Below, one piece after another: positions 23,632 through 32,100 of a stretch of 38,915 nucleotides of DNA. Positions within the stretch are counted from its first letter, which is position 1. Every line of letters starts with the position of its first letter. This DNA is from Lysinibacillus piscis (GTDB lineage: Bacteria > Bacillota > Bacilli > Bacillales_A > Planococcaceae), in assembly GCF_026012395.1 (NCBI RefSeq), contig NZ_BRZA01000011.1:1-38915 (forward strand), in the 5' to 3' direction. Both the position numbers and the translations under genes were made by a program. The notes under the pieces were generated by a model, which saw only the letters and a list, made by a program, of their open reading frames with translations, was not told the DNA's origin and ran no database searches.

Positions 23632-24960
23632 TTATTGGAAGAGCGGTAAAATACCTTGAATAAAGATAATAAGAATAGCGATGGGAGAAATGTAGCGAAT
23701 CGCTATATACCAAATTATGAACATCAAATTAGATGTTGCTAATTCCTGACGTGATATATCTTTCGTGTAATAATAACCTGCAAAAATGGAAATGAGTAAT
23801 GCACCGATTGGCATCGCAATACTATTGGTTAAGAAATCTACAAAGTCAAAAATAGAACGATCTAAAATGTGAATATCCGATAAGATACCAAATGAGAGTG
23901 CACTTGGTATACCAATCATGAAGATAATCATTCCCCCAAGCCATGCTATTTTTTTACGTTTTTCATGCTGTTCACCAATGGCAATGGCTACGACAATTTC
24001 TAACATGGAGATAGAGGATGTAACCGTAGCAAATAACAATAACACAAAGAAAATAGTTAAAAATAGTCCACCAAGCGGCAATTGCTCAAAGACAGCGGGT
24101 AAAATGATAAAGACGAGTCCTGGTCCTTGGTCAGGTGTGTAGCCAAGTGCAAAAACAGCTGGAAAAATCACTAGTCCTGCCAGTAAGGAAATGACAATGT
24201 TCATGGAAGCTACATTGACAGCAGAATTACCAATTTTTTCGGTTTTAGATAAATAAGAAGCATACGTAATCATCACAGCGATACCGACGCTTAATGAGAA
24301 GAAGGCTTGACCAAGTGCCATTAAAAATGTTTGACTATTGAAATATGACCAATCAGGGACAAACATAAATTTAACACCTTCTATTGCTCCATCCAATGTC
24401 AATGAACGAATGACTAAAATAATGAAAAAGATAAATAGCAATGGCATCATCCATGTGCTTGCTTTTTCAATACCACCTTTAATCCCCGCTGCGACAATGA
24501 CAACCGTTAAGAGCATAAATAAGCCCTGAACAAAGACAGCCTCAAATGGACTTGTAATAATAGATGTAAACAATTCCGCATAATTGGCTGCATGAAGTTG
24601 CAGTGAAAGTGAGCGACCTAAATAGCTTAAAATCCACCCTCCAACAACACTGTAAAATGATAAAATAAGCCCTGCGACAATCATGCCACCCCAGCCGATT
24701 AAATACCATGGTGTTTTCGGTGCTTGTATTTTAAAAGAAGTCACCGCATCCCTTTGACCACGACGACCAATCATAAATTCAGCGATTAAAACAGGGAGTC
24801 CAATAATGAACGTACATAAAATAAATAATAAAATAAAGACACTACCACCATTAGTGCCAGCCATATAAGGGAATTTCCAAATAGCCCCTAAACCGATGGC
24901 ACTGCCAGCAGCGGCTAAAATAAAGCCGATTTTAGTAGTAAATTGATCTCTTGATGACAC
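23632..24960 (-). CDS. Neurotransmitter:sodium symporter (NSS/SNF) family transporter
   Basis: This 442-aa membrane protein has 11-12 predicted helices. The N-terminal AAAGSAIGLGAIWKFPYMAGTNGGSVF is the unwound TM1 with the Na+ and substrate site of LeuT-type carriers, and LPVLIAEFMIGRRGQ follows. LGQAFFSLSVGIAVMITYASY (TM6) and the SSISMLEIVVA segment (TM8) are also family hallmarks. It imports an amino acid or related solute with Na+; the substrate is unknown. CAAAAAGGAGG-type sequence precedes the ATG. It is monocistronic, and its 3' end lies next to the palindromic repeat. Confidence 0.92.
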   Translation of the reverse strand: MSSRDQFTTKIGFILAAAGSAIGLGAIWKFPYMAGTNGGSVFILLFILCTFIIGLPVLIAEFMIGRRGQRDAVTSFKIQAPKTPWYLIGWGGMIVAGLILSFYSVVGGWILSYLGRSLSLQLHAANYAELFTSIITSPFEAVFVQGLFMLLTVVIVAAGIKGGIEKASTWMMPLLFIFFIILVIRSLTLDGAIEGVKFMFVPDWSYFNSQTFLMALGQAFFSLSVGIAVMITYASYLSKTEKIGNSAVNVASMNIVISLLAGLVIFPAVFALGYTPDQGPGLVFIILPAVFEQLPLGGLFLTIFFVLLLFATVTSSISMLEIVVAIAIGEQHEKRKKIAWLGGMIIFMIGIPSALSFGILSDIHILDRSIFDFVDFLTNSIAMPIGALLISIFAGYYYTKDISRQELATSNLMFIIWYIAIRYISPIAILIIFIQGILPLFQ

Positions 24961-25046
24961 GAAAACAATACCTCCTTTTTACTAAAATTCTATTCTACAG
25001 TAATATTTTGATAACACAACCGAATCGTTGAAAATTCTTAAATGTT

Positions 25047-25073
25047 TGTAACAATTGATAAAAAGCTTACGTT
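25047..25073 (+). promoter_or_regulatory. Putative ECF-sigma-type promoter upstream of the sigma gene
   Basis: TGTAAC at 25047-25052, a 17-bp spacer and CGTT at 25070-25073 follow the ECF pattern (AAC in the -35, CGT in the -10). It lies about 25 bp before the sigma factor's start codon, as expected for self-activation. Confidence 0.5.
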
Positions 25074-25096
25074 TTATAGAGGAAGGAGGGATTGTT

Positions 25097-25645
25097 GTGA
25101 CAGAAATGGAGCTAATTGAACAAGCACGGCAAGGGGATAAAAATGCCTATATAGCACTAATTAAAATGCATCAACGTACAGTCGAGAAGTTTGCCTTTCA
25201 ATGTGGCGTACATAACAATGATTTAGCAGATGTCGCACAGGAGGTTTTTGTGAAGCTCTATCGCTTTTTAGATCAATTTCAACAAGACCGCTTTACAACA
25301 TGGCTTTATAAAATTACTTTGAATGCAACAAGAGATTATTATCGGAAGGAACAGCGAGAACAAGAGAAGGAGGAAAAGCTGCGAGTACAGGCGGGAGCAC
25401 ATATACCATCAGCGGAAAAGCATGTGTTGCATTTTGAGGAGGATCGAAAATTACACAATACGATTCAGCTATTAGATGAAAAATATCGTTATCCACTCAT
25501 ATTATTTTACTTTCATGAATTGAAATACGAAGAAATAGCAGAAGTTTTAGGGATATCACTATCAACTGTTAAAGTACGTATCATGCGAGCAAAGGAAAAG
25601 TTGAAAATTTTGTTAATGCAAGAGAGGGATGCTGAACATGGATGA
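25097..25645 (+). CDS. ECF-subfamily RNA polymerase sigma factor
   Basis: This 182-aa protein belongs to the sigma-70 group IV. Region 2 covers about residues 20-85 (DLADVAQEVFVKLYRFLDQF and FTTWLYKITLNATRDYYRK), and region 4 covers 125-178 (KYRYPLILFYFHELKYEEIAEVLGISLSTVKVRIMRAKEKL). GTG 25097 was chosen because of the strong GGAAGGAGGG site in front; an in-frame ATG at 25055 overlaps the promoter region. It overlaps the following membrane protein gene by 8 bases, the standard arrangement of a sigma/anti-sigma pair. The specific paralogue is not recognised. Confidence 0.9.
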   Translation: MTEMELIEQARQGDKNAYIALIKMHQRTVEKFAFQCGVHNNDLADVAQEVFVKLYRFLDQFQQDRFTTWLYKITLNATRDYYRKEQREQEKEEKLRVQAGAHIPSAEKHVLHFEEDRKLHNTIQLLDEKYRYPLILFYFHELKYEEIAEVLGISLSTVKVRIMRAKEKLKILLMQERDAEHG

Positions 25646-27251
25646 TAAGCAGTTTAATCAACAGATGGAATTATTAAAAAAAACTTATGACCGTTTAGAG
25701 CCACAGTTGAATCCAGATGCGGTTCTTGCACAAATAGAAGAACAAGAAAAACTAGAAAAGATTGTACAACCACCTTCAAGACGGCAAAAACCAACTGTGT
25801 GGCTTACCGCAATTGCTAGTCTATTTGTTATAGGCTTATTAACAGCTACTTATGTGATTGCACAGCCTGAAGAACGGAATAGTGCAAAGGAGTTGTCTGT
25901 AGATGTAACTGATCAAAAATGGATTGAAACGATCACTAAAAAATATAATAGTAAAAAGGATCAAATTAAAAGAGAGCTCAAAGTTTCAAGTGAGACATTA
26001 CAGTCATTTGCATTTATACAGAAGGCAGATCGTTTATTGGAATATTATATAAGTGCTGCTAAACAAAAAGGAACGGAGCCTTATTTTTTTGAAAACGCGG
26101 AGAAAGCCATTCTTTCTGAATTAATGACACCAAGAAGGGCATTTGAAATGATTGGTAATAGAAAATCGCTTACTTTTGAGGAATCCTTTGAAGTGTATCG
26201 TTTATATGAAAAATCAGCTAAGGAGCTTGAACTGTATTACAATCAAGCACTTGAACCATATCAAATGCAAATTCGGAAAACAACAGATAAGAGCCAGTAT
26301 CCAGCAAAATTACAAGAGCTCCTAAAGGCTGCAAATAAGCAATTTATGGTGTTGCAAGTGGATGCCAATGGAGAGAGTTATTTCGTCAGTAATATACTGG
26401 GTGGAGAGCTTTCACCAAAGTCCTTGACCGAATTAGATCCAGCTGTCTTTGGTTATTTTGAGTATTTGCAAAAAGGTTATCTATTATTAGGGGACGATTT
26501 ACGTTATACAAAAGAGGAGACAATGCTTTCGTTAAATTATATACAATATACATTAACTGGGACTCCTCATACAAAATTATTAGAATATGAGGTTCTTCAA
26601 CAAACATTTGTCAATACATGGCTCGCCATCTTAAAGGGAACAACTAAGTATCCAGCGGTTGATAAAGATGGAACGATGCGGGAAGATTATATACAATTTT
26701 TAAAAGAAATGGTATCGGGGGAGTATAGTAGTGTCATGCAAGCTACAGCTAAAGATATACTAGTAGAATTACAAGAATCGAATCATTCAAAGACATTTAC
26801 AAATCTCACTAGTACAGATATTATGAGCTCCATTTACCAACGGAGAGAGCGACTCAAAGTACTTCTTGATGAAAGCAACTATGTCTTTACTGATATACTT
26901 GAGACAGATAGAGAGCAAATTCAGCAAATTTATCAGCAGTATCAAAAAAATGGTGAGACAGTAATTAATCAATTACATCCAGTGAATCTTGTTCAGCTAT
27001 ATGTTTATGCGTTGGAAAGAGGGGACAAAACATTACAAGCGATATTATTGTTACCGGATGCCAACATGGGTGAACTGTCTAAGCTGAATCGTCTGAGTTA
27101 TTTTAGTCAAATTGGCGAATATACAGGTGATGTACAGCCAACTGTGGTTTTGCGTGTAGATAATGAACATCAAGCATCTAAGAAAGAGTTCAGAATTAGA
27201 TTAGCTCGTAATAATAACGGCTATTATCGTATTGAAGCTATTCTAGATTAA
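25638..27251 (+). CDS. Probable anti-sigma factor with very large outer domain
   Basis: This 537-aa single-pass membrane protein has a cytoplasmic N-terminus of about 53 residues, rich in charge with a helical DAVLAQIEEQEKLEKI stretch, then one helix (VWLTAIASLFVIGLLTATYVIA, about 54-75). Roughly 460 residues would lie outside, rich in Lys, Glu and Tyr and predicted helical, with no recognised domain. ATG 25638 has GAGAGG at good spacing; ATG 25629 is too close to it. Position and topology argue for an anti-sigma factor, but no zinc-binding ASD motif (HxxxCxxC) is visible. The outer domain is far larger than in typical Bacillus anti-sigma proteins and may itself be a sensor. Confidence 0.7.
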   Translation: MDDKQFNQQMELLKKTYDRLEPQLNPDAVLAQIEEQEKLEKIVQPPSRRQKPTVWLTAIASLFVIGLLTATYVIAQPEERNSAKELSVDVTDQKWIETITKKYNSKKDQIKRELKVSSETLQSFAFIQKADRLLEYYISAAKQKGTEPYFFENAEKAILSELMTPRRAFEMIGNRKSLTFEESFEVYRLYEKSAKELELYYNQALEPYQMQIRKTTDKSQYPAKLQELLKAANKQFMVLQVDANGESYFVSNILGGELSPKSLTELDPAVFGYFEYLQKGYLLLGDDLRYTKEETMLSLNYIQYTLTGTPHTKLLEYEVLQQTFVNTWLAILKGTTKYPAVDKDGTMREDYIQFLKEMVSGEYSSVMQATAKDILVELQESNHSKTFTNLTSTDIMSSIYQRRERLKVLLDESNYVFTDILETDREQIQQIYQQYQKNGETVINQLHPVNLVQLYVYALERGDKTLQAILLLPDANMGELSKLNRLSYFSQIGEYTGDVQPTVVLRVDNEHQASKKEFRIRLARNNNGYYRIEAILD

Positions 27252-27263
27252 TGGGATGATGTT

Positions 27264-27292
27264 TTGCCCCGTTTTTATACGTATGGTATAAT
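27264..27292 (+). promoter_or_regulatory. Sigma-A promoter of the S1-domain gene
   Basis: TTGCCC (27264-27269), a 17-bp spacer and a consensus TATAAT (27287-27292) lie 47 bp before the start codon. Confidence 0.65.
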
Positions 27293-27339
27293 TTAAGGCG
27301 ACATATACGTAGTAAACAACAGGAAAGTGGGCAAAGGTT

Positions 27340-27717
27340 ATGGCAAACAAATATGAAGTAGGGGATGTGCTAACGGGAAAAGTGACGGGTGTTCAACCAT
27401 ATGGTGCGTTTGTAGCGCTTGATGAGCAAACACAGGGACTCGTGCATATTTCTGAAATCACGTATGGCTTTGTAAGCAATGTGAGTGAATTTTTAACGGT
27501 TGGGCAGGATGTGGATGTGAAAATCCTTGAAATTGACGAGACAACCGAAAAAATTAGCTTATCGATTCGTGCGTTGCAAGAACGTCCAACCACAGTGCGT
27601 AAAAAAGAAGTATTGCCCCGTAAATCATTACAGGATCGTGTAGATGAAGCTGATGCGAATGGGTTTAATTCTCTAAAAGACAAATTACAGGACTGGATTG
27701 AACAATCAGGACAATAA
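27340..27717 (+). CDS. yugI: S1-domain RNA-binding protein, general stress protein 13 (YugI) type
   Basis: This 125-aa cytoplasmic protein has one S1 (OB-fold) domain at residues 6-75: VGDVLTGKVTGVQPYGAFVAL, then GLVHISEITYGFV and VKILEIDETTEKISLSIRAL, followed by a basic and helical tail. Length and sequence style match GSP13/YugI of B. subtilis, associated with ribosomes and stress. It has its own promoter and is closed by a strong bidirectional terminator overlapping its stop codon. Confidence 0.85.
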   Translation: MANKYEVGDVLTGKVTGVQPYGAFVALDEQTQGLVHISEITYGFVSNVSEFLTVGQDVDVKILEIDETTEKISLSIRALQERPTTVRKKEVLPRKSLQDRVDEADANGFNSLKDKLQDWIEQSGQ

Positions 27718-27757
27718 TAAAAACGAGAGGCTCTTCTGGGCCTCTCGTTTTTATTAT
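27714..27757. terminator. Bidirectional terminator between yugI and the RocR-like regulator
   Basis: An extended palindrome with core GAGAGGC (27725-27731) and GCCTCTC (27740-27746), an 8-nt loop and A and T runs on both sides overlaps the stop codons of the two convergent genes. Confidence 0.9.
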
Positions 27758-29064
27758 TGATTTTTCATTTTACGAATGCGATATTGTAGGTTTTGACGGC
27801 TCATTCCAAGTGCAGTGGCGGCCTTTGTAATATTGCCCTCATATAAATTTAATACATTTTGTACATAATAAGATTCAGCTTCACGTAAATAGGCATCTAA
27901 TGGCATCACATCATTTTGTTGATGGAACATGAAAAATTCAGGCTTCCTATGAGACACATCATCCTGTTGCTGTACTTTAAAGCGAAAATGTAAAGGCAAT
28001 AAATCAGAAGTTACCATCGTTTCTGTTGTCATAAACGATACGATTTCGTCCAATAATAACTCTAGTTCCTTTAAATTACCAGGCCAATCATATTGTAAAA
28101 ATAGTTCTTGGACATCAGGAGCAAGCTCTGCCACATTGGAGGCAAAGCGTTCTCGATGGCGTTTAAAGTAATCATCAACAAACGGCAAAATATCCTCTTT
28201 TCGCTCTGTTAACGTAGGAACGGTAATGGCCATTTTAGCAAAGAAATAGTAAAGCGATTTCAATAGCTTTTTTTCAGCGACTAAATCGATTGGATCACTA
28301 CCAACACTGCCAATTAGCATATAGGTGGATTGTGGCAATTCCTGAATGATTTCAAGTAATTGCTCCTGCATGTTGAGACTTAAAAAATCAATGCGTTCAA
28401 AGAATAACGTATACGGTTTATTATGCTGCAATAAGTTTTGCAATGTGTCGATAACAGAATGATCTGAACGGCGACAAACAAGGGTAATAAATGCTTCAGA
28501 ATCAGTAGATGCTGCATGATGGATACCTTCTGCAACTAAATCCTTCCCAGTACCAGATTCGCCAATTAATAAGACAGGTAAATTGACTGCTGCGGCTTTT
28601 TTAGCATTGGTAATGACTTGTTGCATCTCTTCAGATACAGCCGTGATACTCTCAAATGTCAAAGGCTCACCATAACGTCGAAGGGGCTGATAAATTAATT
28701 TTTCCAGTGATGTAATATCACGAGCAAATTCAATAGCACCGATTAATTGATCGTCCACATAAAGTGGGAATGTATCATTGATGGTCGTAATTTCATGACC
28801 ATTTTTATTCCAATACGTTTGTTTGACATTGATTTCTTTTTGTCCAGTTTGTAATACACGTATTAATGTACTTTCATTTTGACGAAACGAAAACATTTCA
28901 ATAATCGAACGATCGGCTAACTCGTCAAAGTGAAAGCCCTCGATTTCTTTCATTTTTGTATTGTAAATAACGGTTTGTCCAGATAGGTTCACGGCATGAA
29001 TACCAACGGATACATTTGTTGCAATAAACTCATAAAACGGTCGTAAAGGTTCAAAAGATTTCAT
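27754..29064 (-). CDS. RocR-like PAS/AAA+/Fis regulator with degenerate AAA+ domain
   Basis: This is a 436-aa regulator. ATG 29064 has GAGGTG 9 bases upstream; a GTG at 29076 is the alternative. A PAS domain covers about residues 8-115, an AAA+ domain about 135-370 and a Fis-type HTH the last 40 residues (ITKAATALGMSRQNLQYRIRK). Walker A GESGTGKD is intact. The GAFTGA loop that contacts sigma-54 is absent, Walker B LLLDE reads LFFER, the sensor I Asn is gone (IGSVGSDP), the arginine fingers of DLYYRL are gone (SLYYFFA), and the sensor II GNVRE is GNLKE. It is divergent from rocA and probably controls it, but not by the standard sigma-54 mechanism. Confidence 0.85.
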   Translation of the reverse strand: MKSFEPLRPFYEFIATNVSVGIHAVNLSGQTVIYNTKMKEIEGFHFDELADRSIIEMFSFRQNESTLIRVLQTGQKEINVKQTYWNKNGHEITTINDTFPLYVDDQLIGAIEFARDITSLEKLIYQPLRRYGEPLTFESITAVSEEMQQVITNAKKAAAVNLPVLLIGESGTGKDLVAEGIHHAASTDSEAFITLVCRRSDHSVIDTLQNLLQHNKPYTLFFERIDFLSLNMQEQLLEIIQELPQSTYMLIGSVGSDPIDLVAEKKLLKSLYYFFAKMAITVPTLTERKEDILPFVDDYFKRHRERFASNVAELAPDVQELFLQYDWPGNLKELELLLDEIVSFMTTETMVTSDLLPLHFRFKVQQQDDVSHRKPEFFMFHQQNDVMPLDAYLREAESYYVQNVLNLYEGNITKAATALGMSRQNLQYRIRKMKNQ

Positions 29065-29098
29065 AAAAATGTGCACCTCGAAAAATTTTACTTGAAAT

Positions 29099-29117
29099 AT
29101 GCAACGGAATTTTGCAT
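29099..29117. promoter_or_regulatory. Palindromic operator 1 upstream of rocA
   Basis: ATGCAA, 7 bp, TTGCAT: a 19-bp inverted repeat fitting the pattern AYGCAA-N7-TTGCRT shared with the site at 29143. It lies between the divergent regulator and rocA genes and is probably bound by the RocR-like protein. Confidence 0.5.
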
Positions 29118-29142
29118 TATATTAATTGTAAGCATATTCTAT

Positions 29143-29161
29143 ACGCAAAGATATTTTGCGT
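29143..29161. promoter_or_regulatory. Palindromic operator 2 overlapping the rocA -35
   Basis: ACGCAAA, 5 bp, TTTGCGT: a perfect 19-bp inverted repeat of the same pattern as the site at 29099, with centres 44 bp apart (about four helical turns). Its right arm includes the TTGCGT that could serve as the rocA -35. Confidence 0.55.
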
Positions 29162-29184
29162 CAATGTTTTTTGTACACTAAACT
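29156..29184 (+). promoter_or_regulatory. Putative sigma-A promoter of rocA
   Basis: TTGCGT (29156-29161), a 17-bp spacer and TAAACT (29179-29184) lie 27 bp before the start codon. No TGGCAC-N5-TTGC (sigma-54) element was found in the intergenic region. The hexamers are moderate, in keeping with an activated or repressed promoter. Confidence 0.45.
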
Positions 29185-29211
29185 ACATCTCACCTAGGAG
29201 GATTTTACCGT

Positions 29212-30756
29212 ATGATTCCATACAAACATGAACCATTCACAGATTTTACTCAAGAAGCAAACTACAACGCATATGTAGAGGCTTTGAAAAAAGTTGAGAG
29301 TTATTTAGGGCAAGATTATCCACTAATTATTGGTGGCGAACGTATCACAACTGAAGATAAAATTGTTTCATATAACCCAGCAAAGAAAACAGAAGTTATC
29401 GGTCGTGTATCAAAAGCGAGCAAAGATTTAGCAGAAAAAGCAATGCAAGCAGCCGATGAAACATTCAAAACTTGGAAAAAAGTAGATCCAGCTATTCGTG
29501 CTGACGTATTATTCAAAGCAGCAGCGATTATTCGTCGCCGTAAACATGAATTCTCTGCATTATTAACAAAAGAAGCAGGTAAACCATGGAATGAAGCAGA
29601 TGCAGATACAGCAGAAGCAATCGACTTCTTAGAATACTATGGTCGTCAAATGTTACGCATTAAAGACGGTCAACCAGTTGAAAGCCGTCCAGGTGAATAT
29701 AACCGTTACGACTATATTCCATTAGGTATTGGAATCGTAATTTCACCATGGAACTTCCCATTTGCAATTATGGCAGGTACAACAGTTGCAGCTTTAGTAA
29801 CTGGTAACACGGTATTATTAAAACCAGCTTCAACAACACCAGTTATCGCTTATAAATTTATCGAAGTATTAGAAGAAGCAGGTCTTCCAGCGGGTGCGGT
29901 AAACTTTGTACCAGGTTCTGGTGCAGAAGTTGGTGACTATTTAGTAGACCATCCAAAAACACGCTTCATTAGCTTCACAGGTTCTCGTGATGTAGGTTTA
30001 CGCATCAACCAACGTGCATCTGTATTAAATGAAGGTCAAATTTGGATTAAACGTGTTATCGCTGAAATGGGCGGTAAAGATACAATCGTTGTCGATAAAG
30101 AAGCAGATTTAGAGCTTGCGGCACAATCTATCGTGAAATCAGCATTCGGTTTCTCAGGTCAGAAATGTTCAGCATGTTCACGTGCTGTAATCGTAGAAGA
30201 CGTGTACGATACAGTTGTAGAACGTGTTGCAGAGTTAACAAAAACATTAACAGTTGGTGATCCAACAGATTTCAGCAACTTCATGGCAACAGTAATCGAC
30301 CAAGCTGCATTCAATAAAATTACAGAGTACATTGAAATCGGTAAAGGTGAAGGTCGCTTAGTTGCTGGTGGTACAGCAGATGATTCAGTTGGTTACTTTG
30401 TACAACCAACAGTATTTGCAGACGTAGATCCATCTGCACGTGTAATGAAAGAAGAAATCTTCGGTCCAGTTGTAGCGATTGCCAAAGCAAAAGATTTCGA
30501 TCATGCAATTGAAATCGCAAATGACACGGAATATGGTTTAACAGGTGCTGTTATTACAACAAACCGCTTCAACCTTGAAAAAGCACGTGAAGATTTCCAT
30601 GTAGGTAACTTATACTTCAACCGTGGCTGTACAGGTGCAATCGTTGGTTACCAACCATTCGGTGGTTTCAACATGTCAGGTACAGATTCAAAAGCGGGTG
30701 GTCCAGACTACTTACAATTACACATGCAAGCAAAAACAACTTCAGAAATGCTGTAA
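29212..30756 (+). CDS. rocA: L-glutamate gamma-semialdehyde (1-pyrroline-5-carboxylate) dehydrogenase
   Basis: This 514-aa cytoplasmic NAD+-dependent aldehyde dehydrogenase oxidises glutamate semialdehyde to glutamate, the step shared by arginine/ornithine and proline breakdown. [12 protein letters not shown] and [10 protein letters not shown] (NAD binding), EMGGKD with the catalytic Glu and [11 protein letters not shown] with the catalytic Cys are all present, as is [10 protein letters not shown]. The length matches RocA (about 515 aa). CTAGGAGGA precedes the ATG. It is followed by ornithine aminotransferase, which makes its substrate. Codon use is strongly A/T-ending and regular, suggesting high expression. 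Confidence 0.96.
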   Translation: MIPYKHEPFTDFTQEANYNAYVEALKKVESYLGQDYPLIIGGERITTEDKIVSYNPAKKTEVIGRVSKASKDLAEKAMQAADETFKTWKKVDPAIRADVLFKAAAIIRRRKHEFSALLTKEAGKPWNEADADTAEAIDFLEYYGRQMLRIKDGQPVESRPGEYNRYDYIPLGIGIVISPWNFPFAIMAGTTVAALVTGNTVLLKPASTTPVIAYKFIEVLEEAGLPAGAVNFVPGSGAEVGDYLVDHPKTRFISFTGSRDVGLRINQRASVLNEGQIWIKRVIAEMGGKDTIVVDKEADLELAAQSIVKSAFGFSGQKCSACSRAVIVEDVYDTVVERVAELTKTLTVGDPTDFSNFMATVIDQAAFNKITEYIEIGKGEGRLVAGGTADDSVGYFVQPTVFADVDPSARVMKEEIFGPVVAIAKAKDFDHAIEIANDTEYGLTGAVITTNRFNLEKAREDFHVGNLYFNRGCTGAIVGYQPFGGFNMSGTDSKAGGPDYLQLHMQAKTTSEML

Positions 30757-30774
30757 TTGTTAAATAAATTATTG

Positions 30775-30807
30775 GAAGTGGGGATTGTTTGCAATTCCCA
30801 CTTTTCA
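30775..30807 (+). terminator. Intercistronic hairpin between rocA and rocD
   Basis: A stem of 12-13 bp (AAGTGGGGATTG against CAATTCCCACTT, one G-U pair) with a 4-nt loop is followed by TTTC. It could be a leaky terminator or an mRNA-processing/stability element that sets the rocA:rocD ratio. The ribosome binding site of rocD is just outside it. Confidence 0.6.
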
Positions 30808-30826
30808 AATAAGGAGAGACTTAAGA

Positions 30827-32020
30827 ATGTCAAAAACACAACAAGTAATTGAACAAACACAAAATTTTGGTGCGGCTAACTATCATCCACTACCAATCGT
30901 TATTGCAGAAGCAGAGGGCGCTTGGGTAAAAGATCCAGAAGGCAATAAATATTTAGATATGCTATCTGCCTATTCAGCTGTAAACCAAGGGCATCGTCAC
31001 CCTAAAATTATCGCTGCATTAAAAGAGCAAGCAGATAAAGTGACATTAACTTCTCGTGCCTTCTACAGTGAAAACCTTGGTGAATGGTATGAATTAGTTG
31101 GGAAATTAACAAATAAACAAATGGTATTGCCAATGAACACAGGTGCAGAAGCGGTAGAAACAGCCTTTAAAGCAGCTCGTCGTTGGGCATACGATGTAAA
31201 AGGCGTAGAAGATGGTAAAGCAGAATTTATCGCATGTAATGGCAACTTCCATGGCCGTACAATGTTAGCGGTTTCATTATCTTCTGATGAAGAATACCGT
31301 CGTGGCTTCGGTCCAATGTTACCAAACATCAAATTAATTGATTATGGTAACTTAGAAGCATTAAAAGCAGCAATTACACCAAATACAGCGGCATTTATGA
31401 TTGAGCCGATTCAAGGAGAAGCGGGTATCGTTATTCCTCCAGCAGGCTTCTTAAAAGCGGCACGTGAGCTATGCCGTGAAAACAATGTATTATTCATCGC
31501 AGACGAAATTCAAGCAGGCTTAGCACGTACGGGTAAAATGTTTGCAAGTGATTGGGAAAACGTAGAGCCAGATATGTACATCTTAGGAAAAGCACTAGGT
31601 GGTGGTGTGTTCCCAATTTCTTGTGTAGCTGCAAATCGTGATATTTTAGGTGTATTCAATCCAGGTTCACATGGTTCAACATTCGGTGGTAACCCATTAG
31701 CATGTGCTGTGTCTATCGCATCTATTAAAGTGCTATTAGATGAAAAGTTAGCTGAACGTTCACAAGAGCTTGGTGAATACTTCAAAGGTAAACTAAAAGA
31801 AATCAACAACCCAGTTATTAAAGAGGTACGTGGTCGTGGCTTATTCATCGGTATGGAACTGACAGAAGCGGCACGTCCATACTGTGAAAAGCTAAAAGAA
31901 TTAGGCTTATTATGTAAAGAAACACATGATACAGTTATTCGTTTTGCCCCACCACTTGTGATTTCACAAGAAGATTTAGATTGGTCAATTGCACAGATCG
32001 AAAAAGTATTTAAAAATTAA
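30827..32020 (+). CDS. rocD: Ornithine aminotransferase
   Basis: This 397-aa cytoplasmic PLP enzyme transfers the delta-amino group of ornithine to 2-oxoglutarate, giving glutamate semialdehyde for RocA. ATG 30827 was chosen because AAGGAGAG lies 9 bases upstream. Class III aminotransferase features are present: [45 protein letters not shown] with the PLP Asp, and [14 protein letters not shown] with the Schiff-base lysine. Its position between rocA and glutamate dehydrogenase gives a full route from ornithine to 2-oxoglutarate. Confidence 0.95.
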   Translation: MSKTQQVIEQTQNFGAANYHPLPIVIAEAEGAWVKDPEGNKYLDMLSAYSAVNQGHRHPKIIAALKEQADKVTLTSRAFYSENLGEWYELVGKLTNKQMVLPMNTGAEAVETAFKAARRWAYDVKGVEDGKAEFIACNGNFHGRTMLAVSLSSDEEYRRGFGPMLPNIKLIDYGNLEALKAAITPNTAAFMIEPIQGEAGIVIPPAGFLKAARELCRENNVLFIADEIQAGLARTGKMFASDWENVEPDMYILGKALGGGVFPISCVAANRDILGVFNPGSHGSTFGGNPLACAVSIASIKVLLDEKLAERSQELGEYFKGKLKEINNPVIKEVRGRGLFIGMELTEAARPYCEKLKELGLLCKETHDTVIRFAPPLVISQEDLDWSIAQIEKVFKN

Positions 32021-32100
32021 CAAAATGTTCACAATCTAGTTCGGAAATATGTTACAATGATGCCGAATACTATCATTAAAAACAAAGAGGCGATTTAGAA

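Noticed and set aside
29077..29211. Sigma-54 (-24/-12) promoter for rocA
   Set aside because: The nearest candidate, TGCAAC before TTTGCAT, does not place GG and GC 12 bases apart as required; the TTGC parts belong to the palindromes.
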